Shown here: positions 22,003-34,581 of the stretch, in pieces
Layout of the letters: each line of letters opens with the position of its first letter
Numbering within the stretch: position 1 is the stretch's first letter
Assembly (NCBI RefSeq): GCF_016808095.1
Contig: NC_068977.1
Span: 2,788,479 to 2,852,478 of the forward strand
Origin: Vigna angularis
Lineage: Eukaryota > Streptophyta > Magnoliopsida > Fabales > Fabaceae
DNA: 64,000 bases
Direction of reading: 5' to 3'
Position numbers and translations under genes: made by a program
The notes under the pieces: model-generated
The model's input: only the letters and a program-made list of their open reading frames with translations
What the model was told of the DNA's origin: nothing
Databases searched by the model: none

Positions 22003-22692
22003 CATACATAACCAAAATCATCCACAAACAACATCATACATATATTATACATTCATTCCACTCAAATAAAAAAACGAACCTTGAGTGAACACAACGTGTG
22101 CCGGTTGGAACACACACGAAGAAAAATGTGTGGGTGGGACTAACAACCCGGAAAACCCCTCTTTTTCGTCCACCGAACAGTCCACACTCCGGCGATGCTC
22201 CGGCGATTCTTCGGCGATGCTCCGGCGACACTCTGGCACAGGGACGAAAGGAGGTGGGACGATGCGAGACCTTGAACGTGCCCCTAGTTCGCTGGGTCGG
22301 ACCTGACAGAAGACGATGTCGTCTTCGCTTCGTTGGCCAACGTCGGAGCTGCGGCGGCCGTGAATCGGAACCGGCTGGAGGGGTTGACTAGCTCCGACAC
22401 GACCTTCAACGTTGTCCGGCGACACTCCGGCAAGCACTCCGTCAGACCTCTCTCTCGAACTCCCTTTCTCCAACTCTCTCTAGGTCACAGTCTCCCTCCC
22501 AACGTTCGCGCTTCTCTCTCTACAATCTTCCAAATGAATTTGAAATTTGAAACGCCAACTTGAAAACCCTGCCCGCCCCCTTTCCACGTCAGATTTCATT
22601 TGGTTTTTCATTTTCCACGCGGACCACTCACATTTAGACACATGTCCCGTGTCTAAATGTTGTCAAAAGAGGTTGTTCAAGTATCATTTTCC
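22003..22692 (-). repeat. right inverted terminal repeat
   Basis: This is the inverted copy of 13987-14655. It carries an additional GCGATGCTCCGGC repetition near 22190-22230, where the left arm has fewer units. A more diverged copy in the same orientation lies at about 25480-25735. Confidence 0.85.
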
Positions 22693-23094
22693 ATATAAAA
22701 AATAGATATTTTATACTAATTCTAGAACTGATATAAAAAATCAAATATTGTTAAAAAAGGCTTTTATGGCATAACGAGTAAACCATCAAAGTAAGGAGTT
22801 TTTACTAAAAAAAATTTGTAACTCATCTTTCTAGTATATTTTCTTCTCTCTTAACTAAGTTATGACTTATTAATATGCACGAGTGACAGGATTTGATATC
22901 AGTTTGTAAGAAATAATAAAAATATATACGACTTACAAACCAATTGATACTTTATTGAATAAAAGTGGCTTTTATATAGCCTTTACAAACCATACATCAA
23001 TAAAGACTTCATCTTCTAATCTATATATAGCATCACTGTTTTAGCAAATTATTCACTATATGTTGTAAAATTAAATACATCTTCATCTCCTATT
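22693..23094. other. AT-rich spacer downstream of the CYP82 pseudogene
   Basis: AT-rich with no ORF. It probably includes the 3' untranslated region of the minus-strand P450 pseudogene. Confidence 0.5.
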
Positions 23095-24760
23095 TTATAG
23101 TTTTGTGCAAAGACCTCTTTCATAACAATTAAAAGACAGACATGGTTTAACCAGAATATCAAGTGGAGTGGTTTTAGTGTTGGTTAATCCAAAAGTTTCA
23201 GACATATCAAGAGCTTCAGTTAACGGGTTTAAGATTTCGAAATGTTGTAAAAAACTAGCAAGAACTAAATGAACAACTTGAAGGCTGAAAGATATTCCAG
23301 AACAAATCCTTCTACCTGCTCCAAATGGTAACAGTTCAAAATGATGACCCTTCATGTCAATATCTTTATGAGTTGTGAGAAACCTTTCTGGTTTAAACTC
23401 TAATGGATCTGACCAAACATATTCATCTGTGTGGATCTTCCAAAGATTTGTAATCAAACGGGTTCCCTTTGTGACATTGTAGCCATTCATAGTACAATCC
23501 TCTGTGAATTCATGAGGTGCAGAAAGAGGAGCTGGAGGGTACAGTCTTAACGTTTCTTTGACTGTAGCTTGAAGGTATATTAACTTAGTAATGTCATTCT
23601 CACTTAGCCATTTCTCTTTACCAACTATGTGAAGCTCTTCTTTAACTTTTTCCAATACATTAGGATTTCTTAATATCTAACACATTGCCCAGGTAAGAGT
23701 GGTACTGATTGTGTCAGTTGCTCCTGCAATTATTGTCTGCAAAACAAATATGCAATGAAAGAAATGTATAAGTAGCAATTTATACAATACAGCAGAGAAT
23801 CGAAATTCATGTATGAACATATATACATACCAGTACAGTGGATTTGATCATGGTATCTGCATCGAACCCATTACTTGTTTGTCCATCAAGCATTGAAATC
23901 ATGACGTCCATGAAATCTTGAAATCCATCAACCTTTCCACCCAAAGCCTTGTTTTGTCTATGCTCCTCTAACCACTCACTTACAAGACTATCCATTTCCT
24001 TGGCAGTTTCTTTCATGGCCTTCTCATGGCCTCCAAAATCAAACCATCTCAACCAAGGAACAGCATCTCCCACTGTGAACACCCCGAAAAGACGCATGAA
24101 CTCCTTCACAGCCTTCACACATCTTCCTGCCTTCTCATCATCCACGGTTCCTAAACTAAAATATCGCTTTCCCAAAACCATTTGAAGAACAACGTTGAAT
24201 ATCAAATGAGAAAACCATTCCTTCAACTCCACCAAGGCATAGCCACACTCGTTCTTGTTGTTACACCAAAAGTTAAAGAGCTCCTTGATGGAACCTTGAA
24301 CTTCTGACTCAAAAACATGACGTAGCTGCTTCACTCGGTGAGGGGAGAGAATCTCTGAAGTAACAATCTTTCTAGTTGTTCGCCAATAGGGACCACATGG
24401 AGCTACGGAGAACATGGCTTTGTTGTAGGTCATGTGTTCGGCGGCAGCAAGCTTGGGGCGAGAGGAAACCACCGTGTCGTTTGTGGTGAAGCATTCCTTT
24501 GCCATTTCCCAGTTGCTGATTACCAAAGTCTTTTTTGAACCAAGTTGGACGGTGAAAATGGGTCCATATTTGTCAGCCAAAGCACCCAAAGTTCTATGGG
24601 GTGCCTTCGAATCATTCAACAATGGAAGATGACCAAGTATTGGCCATGCACCTGCAACTGTGGGAGCCTCTTTTCCTTTGGAAAATTTGAAGAAACGACA
24701 GAAAAAGAAACAGAAGATGGTTAGACAAACAAGTCCAATCGCAGAGACATTTAGATCCAT
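23095..24760 (-). pseudogene. cytochrome P450, CYP82 family, one nonsense codon
   Basis: CYP82 enzymes are ER-anchored monooxygenases; legume CYP82A members are stress-induced. Exon 1 (24760-23831, 310 codons) has a membrane anchor (LVCLTIFCFFFCRFF), the proline region (APTVAGAWPILGHLPLL) and CYP82-type text ([27 protein letters not shown]). The intron is 23830-23737 (GTATGT...GCAG, 94 bp). Exon 2 (23736-23095) has the I-helix AGATDT, ETLR of the K-helix, PERF and the haem loop [14 protein letters not shown] at 23679-23677 (about residue 330) truncates the protein before the K-helix and haem Cys. Otherwise it would be about 523 residues, normal for the family. An in-frame ATG at 24805 would add 15 residues; I prefer 24760 because it places the anchor at the N-terminus. 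Confidence 0.85.
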
Positions 24761-24805
24761 TTTATCGAAGAGATGATTGTGTGTGCGTAGTATACTTGAG
24801 GCCAC

Positions 24806-26462
24806 GAAGATTGGATTTTAATAATGTCTCACTCTCTCTGCCACCACTCATTATAATAATATAATAATGTAAATTTCTAAATTAATAAGATAACTTTAGG
24901 TATTATACTATTGTAGAAAAATTTTAAATTAAGTATATGTAAAACAAAAAGTATAAAATATCATCGCCTGTTGATGAATGGTCACTTCTTTAACTAATAT
25001 ATTAACGAATGATGTTACCACAACTTACTTTTACATTTGATACAGAGAATTAAGAATAAAATATAGTTATAAAAGTGTAAATTTTTATATTTTTGTAAAG
25101 GAGAAAAAAATAAAAAGTAAGAAAGAATAGTATCAAATGAATATAAAAGAATTTATCTGTGTGAAAGAATCATTACTCTGTATTAATATAAGTATACTTT
25201 AAAGATTTTTAAAACATATTAATAATTACTGATTTCTAATGTTTTAAAATAAATTAAATAAGTTTTTTAATATATTAATATTAATATAGTTTAGAGATTT
25301 AATAAAGAAGACATTATGAAGAATATTTAAAACATTTTGAAACGGATAGCGTGTAGTTGCGAATAGTTCCACAGACGACACTTTGGCGATCAACACACCG
25401 CAAGGAATTGGATGGGAGTAACTGAGACTCAACACGCATCAATGAGTGACTGGATCGGAGGAAGAGAAACTCTACGCATCAATGGGTGACTGGGTGTGAA
25501 GAAGAGAGGCTCTCTCTAGGACTTGTGCTCTCTCCTAAGCTTTTGTTCTCTCTCCAACAAAGTTTCAAATTCAAAATCTGAATATTAAAAATGAACCGCC
25601 AATTGAAACATCTACCCCCAGTTCTCTTTCCACGTTATTCTCATTTCTAAAAATTGTTTTCTTCGTGTATCACTCATAACACGTGATCTATGTTAGAATG
25701 TTGAAAAACATTGTTATCAAATATCATTATCCTGTCAAAAAGTCAGCAGAAAATCGACGGTCTGATTTTGGTTTCAGAATGAAATGTAAACATTTCAGTG
25801 TGAACTGAAGATAGTGGCGAAACTTTGAGTGACCAATCAGCATAAGATAGGAGGGTCAGAGACAGAAAAATAGAAATTTCTACCGAATTTTTCTCTTGTA
25901 TTTTTAAAATTCCATAAGATCATTACACGATAGCATGATTTTTTCAGAGGTCAAGTGGCCTTTTGTTGAGGGTCCCAATTAAGGCGGCTGAGCTTTTTCC
26001 AGTGAGTTCTAGATTCGTTTTTTTTCCTCCTTAATACATTTGATTTTAAAATTACTTTTTTGCATCATATTTATACACATAATATACTTTTGATATTAGT
26101 TTAAAATTTGATTTTCAGAAAGTCCAATTCTTACCTTTATTTTTATTAATGGTTGTAACACTCTTTCTCAAATGAAAATTTTTTCATTTTATTTATTAAT
26201 AAAAATATCAATTTCTATTCATACACTAATTTCATAAATTTTTAACATTCTTATAAATTTTTATTAGATAAATTTTAACCAAAATTCTCATAGTCAATCT
26301 CATCTCTCGTCGATCATCAACTCCAAAATTATCTATATTCTTATTTGAGCTTTTGTGTAACAACACAAGTTATATTTATATGATAATCGTACAAATATAA
26401 ACACAAACACACACATATTTGATCCAAATTCATGCTCGTAACTCAACATAGAATAATGTTCA
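24806..26462. other. intergenic DNA with a diverged MULE-end remnant
   Basis: The AT-rich upstream flank of the P450 pseudogene. At about 25480-25735 a CTCTCTCC-rich segment followed by GTTTCAAATTC, CCGCCAATTGAAAC, TTTCCACGTTATTCTCATTT and TTGTTATCAAATATCATTATCC parallels, in the same order and orientation, the right inverted repeat at about 22480-22692. I read it as an older single end of the same transposon family. The remainder shows nothing. Confidence 0.45.
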
Positions 26463-26490
26463 TACAAATCAATAAATATATCTTAGGAAC
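26463..26490. repeat. left copy of a 28-bp flanking duplication
   Basis: Begins TACAAATCAATAAATAT and ends CTTAGGAAC, directly before TGTAAGACCC of the element at 26491. It is identical to 30296-30323, directly after that element's GGGATGTTACA. If the preceding CA is counted the identity extends to 31 bases. Confidence 0.9.
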
Positions 26491-29400
26491 TGTAAGACCC
26501 GTATTTTTTAGGAGTGGTGGGGACACGGTGGTCACCCACCTCTTGCATTATTAGAATGCAATTATTGGAAGGGGGAAGAGGGGAGGATCTCATTTGGGCG
26601 TCAGGGGAGATGCATCTCACCCGTGAGCACCTCTTGGACAAGGTTGCTCCTGGACCGTGAAGGTGGCTTCTCCTTTTGATGGACCAGCTACGTCTTTAAG
26701 GTGTTGGACCGTTTCCTCCAAGTGCTACTGGTGCTGTTGCCGCTGTCCATCCAGCCAGGCAGTGACACCTCTTGCATGCTGCTACTGCTGTCCGTGAAAC
26801 CAAATCAGCATTTGAAAAAGGAAAATCAACCTGTGACAAGAAGTGCACCGTTCCAGCTCCAAAACAATTCATGCGTGTTCTTTGGAATAAAGGAAGCAAC
26901 GTCCTCTTCCTTCAGATGTCCCATGTGCACTTTCTTCAATTAATTTCTTGGACATGAGGAATAAAGTCGTGAGTCATGGTGTGTGTTTCTTCTAAACCAA
27001 TTCTGAAATGAGTGATAAAGTGGGCCATAATGCTTTCTCCCAACAAAATAGTCACCTTATATTATATAAGTGGTGGCTCCCATCTTTATTCTAAGCAATT
27101 ATGGTCATGCAAAAGTGTAGGGCCGTGTGCTATTTGCACTTCAACAAATTCAACATTTGCTTTTAGGAGTACTCCACGTGAGCTTTCAACCAATTGGTGG
27201 CCCCCTCATTCCATCAAGCACGGTTTGCATACTCCAAAAAGAATTTTCCTATTTAATTCCAAAAGATTGCTTGCTGCCGAAAGGAATGGCCATGGGCCGT
27301 GTGGCTGATAATCAAAAGCATAGAAGAGAGCCATGTGGGAGAGCAGCCAGAGGAAGGGCACCCTTCCTTCCATTTTCAACCGTTCAAAGAACACCCAAGG
27401 GAAGTAGTACCAACTTCAGAAGTGCAGAGAGGATGTTTTGGGTTGGACATCTTGTGAGAGTGAAGCTGTTGCAGCAAGATCTGGGAGAGGAAGTGAAGAA
27501 CTGTTGAGGTTGCAAGGAGATCTTGATCTGACGTCTGGGAGGAGATAGATCCCAAAATTTTACTAAGGAAGTTTTCAAGAGGTAAGGAGAGTTTGATTTA
27601 TTTCCTTAATTTTTGAGATATTAGATGTTTGCTGCAAATCTGGGTAAAATCTGGGAAGAAGGGGTTGAATTTGGGACGCTCGTTCGTCATAATTTATGGG
27701 ACGCTCGTTCAAATTGTATTTAAACAGTGAATTAATGAGCGTTCGTCCTAAACTTAGTATTTTCGTGGGACGTTCTTGAACGTTCGGCCTTGGTCTCAAG
27801 ACGAACGTCCATAGGTTGTAAAGAGCGTTCGGTCGTACTATGGATTAACGGACGTTCAATTTTGATGATATCTATTGTAAGTTAACGATCGTTCATAGCG
27901 AACGTTCGGCTCAGATGACGTTTGTATTCGGATAGTACTCGCCATAGACAGCGTTCGTTCTTTAAGGATGTTTGATCCTTAAGCGCTCGTCCAAACAGTG
28001 ATGAATTCAGTATGCTATCCAATGGTTTAGCGTTCGGCCTTGGTTTAATTGTGCGTTCGGCCTTGGTGTGGTTGTAATGTGAGCGTTCGGCCTTGGTTGT
28101 GATGTAAGCGTTCGTCCCTGGTATGGTCGTGAGTGAGCGTTCGGCTTATGCTTGGTTTTTAACGTTCGGTTTAGTGATTAGCAAATAACGTTCGTTCATG
28201 AACGTTCGTTTAACAGCGTTCGTTCATTAACGTTGGTGATTTGAAAATAGTGTTTGATGAATAGTTCTCATCCAAATAGCGTTTGGCGAATATGTATGAA
28301 TCCGTAATTCCTCCGGTGGTATTTTAAAACAATTATTGAGAATTGTTGGTTATTTTCCTTGATCTAATATTGATTAATTTATACATATTATTGAGAATAT
28401 GTATGAATTCGTGATTGAGCACGTTTATTTTGGTGGAGGTGGTACATACACTATGTTATTTACTTGTAACTTCGTCTGTCTTTTTTAGCATTTTTGCTAG
28501 TCTCGCGTGAGACGGAGATTCGAGTGTCACCTCCTTCTGCGCGAGGAGGTGAATGTCTCGCCCATTGACTTCGGCTCGTGTTGAGTATAGTGCATCGTTA
28601 CGCGTAGTATCGATGTTTTTACTCGTTAGTCCTTGAGGAGTCGGGGAGATAGGTCTGAAGTCGCGATGGAAGACGGCTCGGATCGCCTGTTATTGAGAGC
28701 AGGTTATGACGACGAATTACAAGTAAACGACATCAGTTTATGAAAGACTAGTTTGCAGCGTCATGTGAGTCGATTTATCGTGGAAATTGTTATAGTAAGT
28801 GTAATGGGTTTATGATGTGATACTTCTGGTTATTCATCTTGCATGTTGTGGCTGTGGTTTCCAACCGTGATGATCGTACTGGTACGGGAGAGATGGTAGT
28901 GCAGATAAAGCTAGATTTGGAATAATTCTTCGAGAGAGATGGGAAGTAAAACTTGTTGGGTCTATAGGTAGTAGCGTGCGTTATTATTAGTGACGTTCGG
29001 TCTTGGTATTATTTACTTTCAGGTAGCAGGCGTTATTAGGTAACTGTTGATCTTGATGATAGTTGTTCTCAGGTAGCTAGTGTCCGATCTTAATTTGGTA
29101 ACCTGAGGTGTTCAGCAGAGTACTCTAGGCGTTTATCCCAGACTCAAGCGTTCTTTATTATAGTGTTCTGTCTCGTAGCGATGGTTCTTAGGGAATGATC
29201 TTTATTGGTGATGATGCTCTAAGGTTGTAATCATTTACGGGGAGTGACCGGCCTTGATATTCGTTGAGGTAGCGATCGATTAATAAGTAGTGATCAGTCG
29301 TGATGATGCGTGATTCAGGAAGTGATCATTCTCAGGTAGTGTTCGGGTAGGATGATGCTTGTCTCAGGTAAGAATCGTTAATAGTTAGTGGTCGTTCGTA

Positions 29401-30295
29401 GGGAACATTCAGTTTCGATGATGCTGCCCTCAGATAGTGTTCATCAGAGGCAGTGTTCGGTAAGAATTGATCTTTGAACGTTCGTTCGAATAATGTTCGG
29501 AATAATAGTAATTGTTCTAGTAGAGTACACTGTCTTAACGTGTAGTCTAAGTACTTGATTTTACTTAGCGTTTGATATTTTGGTATTCGACCTAATGGTA
29601 TCCGGTATAATAACGTTTGGTGTTTAGTGTCGAGCTTAAGTGATCAATCTTAACGTTCGTGTAAACATTATTCGATATAATAGTTCAATGTTTTAGCGTT
29701 CGATTTAGTAATGATATGATATCTGTGTATATATTGATGTTTGAGGGTACTGTAGTAGGATGTCCTGGTCTATGTGCCGATGTTGGACATAGTGAGGGAG
29801 CTAAGGATGGTATCACAAGTGGAGAACCTTCCGTTGAGTTACTCACCAATGTATCACCCGGATGAGAGTCTTTTGAGTACTACATTGATTGTTGGGTACT
29901 GTGGGATGAGTGTCCAATAGGATTTGTGGTACGATAGTACGAGGATGTCCGACTTAATTATTATATGACATTTGTATTGAAATAACTCTGCATGTTTTAT
30001 AAATGATGTGTTTCAGGTTAGCTCACCCTTACTTTGCTTGTTTGTGCATGTGAATGCGATGATCGTATAATGTGTGATGTTATATGGGAGCAGTTGAAGG
30101 ATTGTCACGTGATTGTGTGCAAATGGAGGAAGAGATGGAAGATCGAATTAGAAGGATTCAAGGCTATCTTTGCAGTTGCGTCTGAGCTTAAAACTGATGT
30201 ATAGATTTTAGTTTTTGTTCGGGATGTTATGTATTATTACAACATTTAAGTTTTGAAAATAATTTTTTTTTTTTGTGAATTTTTGGGATGTTACA
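26491..30295 (+). mobile_element. ORF-less TG...CA element 6 (probable solo LTR, 3805 bp)
   Basis: Starts TGTAAGACCC and ends GGGATGTTACA, so it is oriented opposite to elements 1-4. A TATA-like TTATATTATATAAGTGG lies near 27058 and a donor-like AGAGGTAAGG near 27578; the latter recurs at the equivalent place in the copy at 38462. The 27660-28260 stretch is packed with GCGTTCGGCC, GCGTTCGTCC and ACGTTCGTT words. The distal part (GCTCACCCTTACTTTGC...GATGATCG...GGGAGCAG, about 30020-30095) matches in reverse the CTGCTCACATCC...GATGATCAT block of elements 1-4. No ORF is credible. The flanks are a 28-bp duplication instead of 5 bp. Confidence 0.8.
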
Positions 30296-30965
30296 TACAA
30301 ATCAATAAATATATCTTAGGAACTACGTATTACAATTTTAGGTTAATCTAACAGTTAACTAGGTTGTAATTAATGTTTTATCAAGGTAATTTAAAAATGG
30401 AATTTACGTGGTTTTTTAGATATATCCAAACTGTGAAATTAATTCCTCTAAGCATAATCATCCAATTAAGAATTTGAGCAGTCAAGATGATTTATGTCTT
30501 ATGGAACATATATCAAATTATGGTCAATCTAATGGTAAACAAAGTCAGACTAACATTTTTACTGAGGTAACTTAAGGACAAAATTATAGTGTTAATCAGG
30601 TTACTCAAATATGCGAAATTTATTCCTCTAAAGACAGATCCTAATGAAAAATCATAACAGCAAAAAAAGGAGTAAGCTCCTTCATAGGGATCATATATAA
30701 AAATTTTAGTTTAATGGAATGGTAAACTAAGTGGAAATTGAAATTTTACCAAAAGTAACTTTGAGACAGAAATAAAGTGGGGATCAATTTATTCAAGACT
30801 ACAAAATTCATCTCTTTAATACAAACCGTAAATTAAAATTTTAAACGGTCAAAGTAAATTAATATATCTCAAAAAACATATATAAAAAATTAAACTTAAT
30901 CTAATGGTAAACAAATGGAGATTAAAGTTTTAATGTGGTAACTCCAAATGAAAAAACACAGTCAA
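30296..30965. repeat. degenerate tandem repeat of about 190 bp
   Basis: The phrase ATCTAATGGTAAAC with an upstream ACATATA-AAATT phrase recurs at about 30340, 30525, 30715 and 30905, with period 180-195. Copies are strongly diverged and AT-rich. Element 6 lies at its left edge. Confidence 0.6.
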
Positions 30966-32225
30966 GAACAACCAAAATCCATACACATAGACACATAGCT
31001 AACATTACTAAATCCAACATGCTCATATCAGAATCATAAACCTAAAATGTACATCTATCATGCATCAAGAAGAAGAGAGTTAATTCCCCTATCTCTTTTT
31101 CAGAAATTTTCTCTAGGTTGAAAATTGATCTCGAGCCTTCCGATAACTCTCCTTTTCTTGCAATGAAATTAACAACTAAATTTTTTCTTAACTTTGTTGT
31201 CGTCATATAACCGCGGAGTCACTCGTGTTAATCTTTGGGATATGGTTACTGTTTCAGTATAAAAGTTGGGACCGAAATATGAACCTGATCTGTCACTTCT
31301 TCTCCTCTTAGAATGCCTTTATCTTCACTTCCTTCTCCTAGTCAGCACGTTTCAGGGAGAGTGGGGTAGGTACTTGCAAAGGCACTCCGACGCTCAAGTT
31401 AGAAAAAATGAGAATTGTAGAACTCTCTCAGTTCAATAATAGTGGAAAATCATAAATCTCTCTTCGGAAAAAATGTACCTTTTCTTTCCTTCTGCTTTTC
31501 CTATTTAAAACAGTAAAAAATCATTGTTTACCTGGAAATCCGGTTAGTTATAAAAGTTGACCATTTGGAAATTGTAACCGTTAGATCGTGCTTAATATTG
31601 GATCAGTTAATCCCGTGGTTCGTGGCATAAATCTGGTATTTCTAACCGTTCATTAAGATTTAATATGTTCAATTTGACTAAAGTTGACCGGAGGTGTTTC
31701 CTCTTGTAACTAACTGTATTGTCGCGACATTGTTGGTTAACTGTCGATCGTCTACTGTTATCGACACAAGCACGCGAACGCTGTAATACGATCGTGTCAA
31801 CGATTGATGTCCAGAGGGTAAGTCACGGGTTCGACGTTGGCCTTGCCTTTTGATGTGTTCGACATACGTACGATCGCAACATTACGACCGTAAGACGGCT
31901 CGGCCTTGTGTACTCTTATTTTTGGCTTTATCGGTCGCCTGGGTTACCGGTCGACAATTGGTGGATTCAGGTATCCTACGGTACATGCCCCCCGAGTCCG
32001 AGTAAACGAGCGCAAGGTTTGCTTGCGAGTTTACTATAGGACGTTGAGTGTTTCTTTATTGGGGAAGTGATACGCACCGTTTTGGCGTTAAGAGTTTTAG
32101 GGTTTCCCGCTTTTTTGGGGAAATGAAAAGACATGAAACCACAGCCGCTGGATTCGGGTTGATCTGACGGCGCATGACGCATTGGCTCTCTTGGCTTCTT
32201 TAATACGAAATGGGAGGTGAAAAGA
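30966..32225. other. Ty3/gypsy-derived non-coding remnant
   Basis: No ORF. GGCACTCCGACGCTCAAGTTAG at about 31380 matches the blocks at 37610 and 52780. ATACGCACCGTTTTGGCG...AGGGTTT near 32070-32105 resembles the leader of the 48759 ORF (TTACGCACCGTTTTTAGC near 48482). It is therefore a diverged relative of that gypsy-associated region without the ORF itself. Confidence 0.45.
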
Positions 32226-32249
32226 CATGTTATGTTTACCAGAACCTAA

Positions 32250-32790
32250 GAGTTTCTTCTTCCTGCCGGTGATAGTTGTCCTGCTTTTTTACAAGTTGAA
32301 TCTTCCTCCATACAAACTTTGTTTACCATCTGCTCACATCCACACGGATGATCATTGGAAAGACAAGACGGACGTACAGATACAGGACAACACAAAGAAA
32401 ACACAGGGTAAGCTTATTTAATTTAATTCAAGTAATAACATGCATTTCTCAACATATCAAACATATCAAATATATTCCAATATACAATTCAATCAATTCT
32501 TGATACTAGACTGACTGTCCGGACTGTATGAATTCTGTGTAGCTACGACGTTCGTGCACCCGCTGATATAGTAACTGGAATTTTCATCAGCTACCACCCG
32601 AGGTTAGTCCGTTCCGTCCAAGTTACATTTATGGACTAGGACCTCCTGCCGTTCCCACACATGACATACTCCCCTCTACTTGAGGACAAGCACTCACGGA
32701 ACATCAGGATGAATCGCCAGCTAAGCTTTGTCCACATTCATACTTTACAAATCCCAACTTTCATCCAAGAGTCGTTTGATGAGTCACCAT
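32250..32790 (-). mobile_element. fragment of the TG...CA family (element 5)
   Basis: Carries the family blocks CTGCTCACATCCACACGGATGATCAT (about 32331), the AGGGTAAGCTTATTTAATTTAATTCA block, GGACTGTATGAATT, GTTCGTGCACCCG and CCTCCTGCCGTTCCCACACATGACA. Both family termini are missing; the right side is cut at about 32790 by a different repeat. Confidence 0.75.
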
Positions 32791-34576
32791 TTTTCAATAT
32801 ACACTTAGCTCCTAGCACCATATTTTGTTAGTGACTTATGCTTAATTATCAATTATTCTTACATTTTCATTATTTGGGCTCAATTGCAAGACTAATTCTT
32901 ATTTTATTTAATTTGCATTAATTGGGCCTAATTATTTCAATCAACATTTTGTGCAAGAGAATCATGGTTGAAAGGTTGAAGAAGATCTGCTGAAGATGAC
33001 CGAACGGTCTGTTAAAGCCTTGACCGAACGGTCTGCCAAAGCCTTGACCGAACGGTCTGCCAAAGCATTGAACCGAACGGTCTGACAAAAACAGGAACGA
33101 ACTGTTTTCATTGACCGAACGGTCTTGTAAAGACTGAACTGCACACCATCTCTTGAGCCTCTAGTGACCGAACGGTGGGATCCTTTGAAGACCGAACGGC
33201 CAATTGAGATGACCAGAGAAAAACAGCAGCAGGGGTTGTGTCCAAAAACGTGGAGCAACGTCCAGCAACACTGACGGCCAGTTCACAATCTAGCGTTCGT
33301 CCTGTAACGTTCGTCCTGTACCGTTCGTCCTCAACCGTTCGGACTCACATGTTTTTGGTCATTCGACCTCACCGCTCGCTCATCTGGCTTCACTGTTCCA
33401 GCATAAGAACGTTCGTCCTCTATGAATAACCGTTCGTTATTGACCAGTATCTTTACCGTTCGGTTAGGTGTTAATTTGGTAACGTTCGTTCAAGATTTCA
33501 ATTGATACCGTACGGGTAGGTGCGAGTTTAATACCGTTCGTTTTAAGCGTTAATTTAGTACCGTTCGGTCATGGTTGAGACGATCGTCCAGAAAGTGTTC
33601 GACCAAGATTAAAAACGTTCGTCCTAGTGGAGAGGAGTAACCGTCCAGCTTGCACACGCTGGCAGGTCCAGCAAGTCCAGTAACCGTCCAACGTTGGTGT
33701 GCTGCACGGTGATGAAGAGAACGTCCAACTCCAACAGTTCCAAAGAGGGGCTGGAATTTACGGACAAGCAGCTTCAGCTCCGGCCAGTCAAGCTCCAGCG
33801 TCGGCCAGTTCACGTTCCAGTTTCGAATGGACATGGTAGTACAGCAGATTGTCACAAGTGGAGAGCACACGGACACTGCATGGAATGGAACGAAGTAGTG
33901 GGCTGTCCCACACACTCACTAGGCAGCGTGAAAGCAGATAAATTTTGCTATCCCACGTGAAACTTCCAGCAGGCCAGCACATGCAAATTCTGATCTAAAA
34001 ATGGACAAAAAGGAGAACACTAAAAGCCATTTCCTGCACGGTGCTTGCTGCCAAGTCTAGCACCAGGAATATTTTGTTGGAAATGAGAAGATGACATGTG
34101 AGAGGAAGCATGGGAAGTGCAACAGTTCACGGTTCCAGCAGCTGCCAAATGTATATTATATTAAGGTGAAAGAGATGCACATGATGGAGAAAAGTAGGGG
34201 ACAGCTTGCCACAAGTTGCACGTCCATACTCCATTAAAAGTGCTAATACGGTTTTGCTTGGAGAGGAAGTAGCACGGCCCACAAGAAAAGAAGACACAAT
34301 CACGTGAAAGCTGCCAAGTCTAGCATGGAAAGGAGAAGATGGCATGTGGAAGCACATAGTTACATGGAATGTTCAGCACATGATGATTTAGTGGGAAGCA
34401 AAATGCTCAGCATGCGCACAAAGGGAATCCAGCCACCAAAAACAAGTATTTTTTCTCACTCAAGAAAAGGAAAAAATTAATCGAAAGAGAGAAACATATT
34501 TGAGAAATTGTAAAGCATGCTTAGAAGCAGATTATTTTATTAAATTATTATAATTTATTTATAATATCATGCTATC
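32791..34576. repeat. motif-rich repeat with a 24-bp GACCGAACGGTC tandem
   Basis: GACCGAACGGTCTGCCAAAGCCTT repeats with period 24 at 32998, 33022 and 33046, then more loosely to about 33100. CGTTCGTCC/CCGTTCGG words continue to 33620. From 33690 to 34500 the sequence changes to CACGGT/CTGCCAAGTCTAGCA text related to 1-1170 and 26700-27500. It is probably part of another LTR of the same family interrupting element 5. No gene. Confidence 0.6.
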
Positions 34577-34581
34577 TCATA

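Larger units (their letters stand above)
13987..22692. mobile_element. Mutator-like composite element carrying host gene pieces (Pack-MULE-like)
   Basis: The ends are long inverted repeats (13987-14655 against 22003-22692) that start GGAAAATGATACTTGAACAACC...TTGACAAC. This resembles the end of the element at 58825 (GGAAAATGTTATTTGGACAACG...TTGACAACG), which has a 9-bp target duplication typical of Mutator elements. Between the ends are LIN1/CD2BP2-like exons in both arms, a glutamate-receptor exon piece, a 208-bp tandem array and two solo LTRs. No transposase is seen. I find no clear 9-bp duplication at the outer boundaries, so an inverted duplication of a gene locus followed by insertions is the alternative. 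Confidence 0.6.

Noticed and set aside
32998..33100. Regularly spaced short repeats that could suggest a CRISPR array
   Set aside because: Head-to-tail tandem units of 24 bp with no unique spacers, in a plant genome with no cas genes.
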